Positions 12,324 through 13,457 of a stretch of DNA of 13,457 nt are shown here, one piece after another. The position numbers and the translations under genes were made by a program. The stretch is from Hyphomicrobiales bacterium (GTDB lineage: Bacteria > Pseudomonadota > Alphaproteobacteria > Rhizobiales > Aestuariivirgaceae). The DNA is taken from positions 1 to 13,457 of the forward strand of contig JALVRJ010000249.1 in assembly GCA_027031305.1 (NCBI GenBank), read 5' to 3'. How positions within the stretch are numbered: the first letter of the stretch is position 1; the number at the start of each line of letters is the position of its first letter. The notes beneath the pieces are model-generated. The model ran no database searches. It was not told the origin of the DNA and worked only from the letters and a program-made list of their open reading frames with translations.

Positions 12324-13457
12324 ATGGAAATTTCCAACGGCCTGATGGTCGTGCTCATGTTCATCACCGCCGTCGGCGTGCTGCTGCTGGGGTACCCGGT
12401 GGCCTTTTCGCTGGCGGGCACGGCGTTGTGGTTCGCCATTCTCGGCAACTTGCTGGGGGTGTTCGACCTGTCCATCCTCACCGCCTTTCCCCAGCGCATC
12501 TTCACCATCATGAGCTCGGAAGTGCTGGTGGCGGTACCGCTGTTCGTGTTCATGGGGGTGATGCTGGAGCGCTCGAAGGTGGCCGAGGAGCTGCTGGACA
12601 ACATGGGCCGCGCCTTCGGCACGCTGCCTGGGGGACTTGCCTATTCCGTCACCGTCGTCGGCGCCCTGCTCGCCGCCTCCACCGGCATCGTCGGGGCCAC
12701 GGTGGTGACCATGGGCCTGCTGTCGCTGCCGACCATGATCCGGCGCGGTTACAACATCCCCTTCGCCTCTTGCACCCACTGCGCGCCCGGCACGCTGGGG
12801 CAGCCCACCCCGCCGCCCCCCGCGCCGGTGCTGCTCGGCCAGCCGCATTCCATCGCCTTTCAGAACGCCCAGTTCAAGATGGGCAACTTCGCCCCCGACA
12901 CGGTGTCGGTGAACGACCTGTTCGCCGGCGCCCTGCTGCCGGGCCTGATGCTGGTGGGCATGTATCTGGTCTACCAGTTCATCTTCGCCACGTTGAAGCC
13001 GAACGAGGCGCCGCCGGTGCCGCGCGACGAGCTGGGCATCCAGGACCGCAAGGAGTTCCTGCTGATGCTCCTGCGCACCCTGTTCGCGCCGCTGGTGCTC
13101 ATCATCGCCGTGCTCGGTTCCATCCTCGCCGGCCTCGCCTCGCCGACGGAAGCTGCCGCCGTGGGCGCGGTGGGCTCCATCATGCTCGCCGGCTACAAGA
13201 TCGATCCGGCGCGCGCACGCTGGATCCTCATCGCCGGGGCGGCCTTCTTCATGTTGTTCGTCATCACCAACCTGTTCGACCTGCGGATGCAGCGCGACGT
13301 GATCCCGCTTGCCGACAGGATCGCCATCGCCGTGGCGCTGGCGCTTTCCGCCGTCGTCGCCATCGGCATCCTGGTGGCGCTGAAGCGCACGCTGGAAATC
13401 CGCGACCCGGACGGCACGCCGGTGCTGGCCTCGGTGGGGCGCTCGACGGTGCAGATC
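12324..13457 (+). CDS. dctM: TRAP transporter large permease subunit (DctM family), partial at right edge
   Basis: The main transport subunit, which carries the substrate and sodium across the inner membrane. 378 residues are visible, with no stop before the window end. Hydrophobic helices alternate with loops as in DctM: VLLLGYPVAFSLAG (19-32), the motif region VAVPLFVFMGVMLERS (69-84), ASTGIVGATVVTMGLLSLP (118-136), and ASPTEAAAVGAVGS in the second half. The ATG at 12324 has GAGAGGGG upstream. Residues 144-174 are abnormal: where the family has GTLGQIIPPS-type sequence this protein reads GTLGQPTPPPPAPVLLGQP, with neighbouring odd residues (FASCTHCAPG). The reading frame is intact. It may be a sequencing or assembly fault, or a damaged or diverged subunit. 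Confidence 0.9.
   Translation, partial: MEISNGLMVVLMFITAVGVLLLGYPVAFSLAGTALWFAILGNLLGVFDLSILTAFPQRIFTIMSSEVLVAVPLFVFMGVMLERSKVAEELLDNMGRAFGTLPGGLAYSVTVVGALLAASTGIVGATVVTMGLLSLPTMIRRGYNIPFASCTHCAPGTLGQPTPPPPAPVLLGQPHSIAFQNAQFKMGNFAPDTVSVNDLFAGALLPGLMLVGMYLVYQFIFATLKPNEAPPVPRDELGIQDRKEFLLMLLRTLFAPLVLIIAVLGSILAGLASPTEAAAVGAVGSIMLAGYKIDPARARWILIAGAAFFMLFVITNLFDLRMQRDVIPLADRIAIAVALALSAVVAIGILVALKRTLEIRDPDGTPVLASVGRSTVQI

Overview
This GC-rich window looks chromosomal and alphaproteobacterial. The clues are a yejBEF transporter with the long Gly/Ala-rich loop variant of YejB, an sppA-ihfB-lapA cluster, a stand-alone B12-dependent ribonucleotide reductase (nrdJ) and a TakP-type TRAP transporter with a Tat signal. 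A Rhodospirillales- or Rhodobacterales-like host is plausible, but the sequence does not settle the order. Thirteen protein genes are supported, two of them cut by the window ends (yejF on the left, dctM on the right). No tRNA, rRNA, CRISPR or insertion sequence is seen.

Layout. From 1 to 3553, on the minus strand, lies yejB-yejE-yejF, an oligopeptide ABC importer without its yejA binding protein in view. Its two intergenic gaps (about 190 and 210 bases) are filled with large palindromes. From 3795 to 5592, on the plus strand, run sppA (S49 peptidase), ihfB (IHF beta) and a LapA-domain membrane protein. From 5685 to 10157, on the minus strand, the transcription order is qmcA, nfeD, plsC, nrdJ: membrane-domain proteins, a phospholipid acyltransferase and a ribonucleotide reductase. 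From 10518 to the right end, on the plus strand, is a dctP-dctQ-dctM TRAP operon, probably for 2-oxoacids or similar carboxylates, with a strong hairpin between dctP and dctQ.

The most unusual content is in the gaps. Both yej gaps hold the same two-part element in opposite orientations: a cloverleaf-like palindrome (long stem, an identical 11-base mini-hairpin, a 6-bp hairpin with compensatory base changes), a 13-14 base linker, then a simple palindrome. In one copy the simple palindrome is a perfect 54-bp one without spacer. A third, partial copy sits between nfeD and plsC and shares a 50-base block (47 identical) with the copy before yejF. In both yej gaps an open frame runs across the whole element and ends in an ATGA overlap with the next gene's start. 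In the third copy the same frame of the repeat reads in phase into plsC. This suggests a dispersed structured repeat that tolerates or maintains translation across operon gaps.

Other points: a run of radical substitutions in the normally invariant GTLGQIIPPS region of DctM, an imperfect palindrome just upstream of nrdJ, and a PlsC with FPEGHR in place of FPEGTR.
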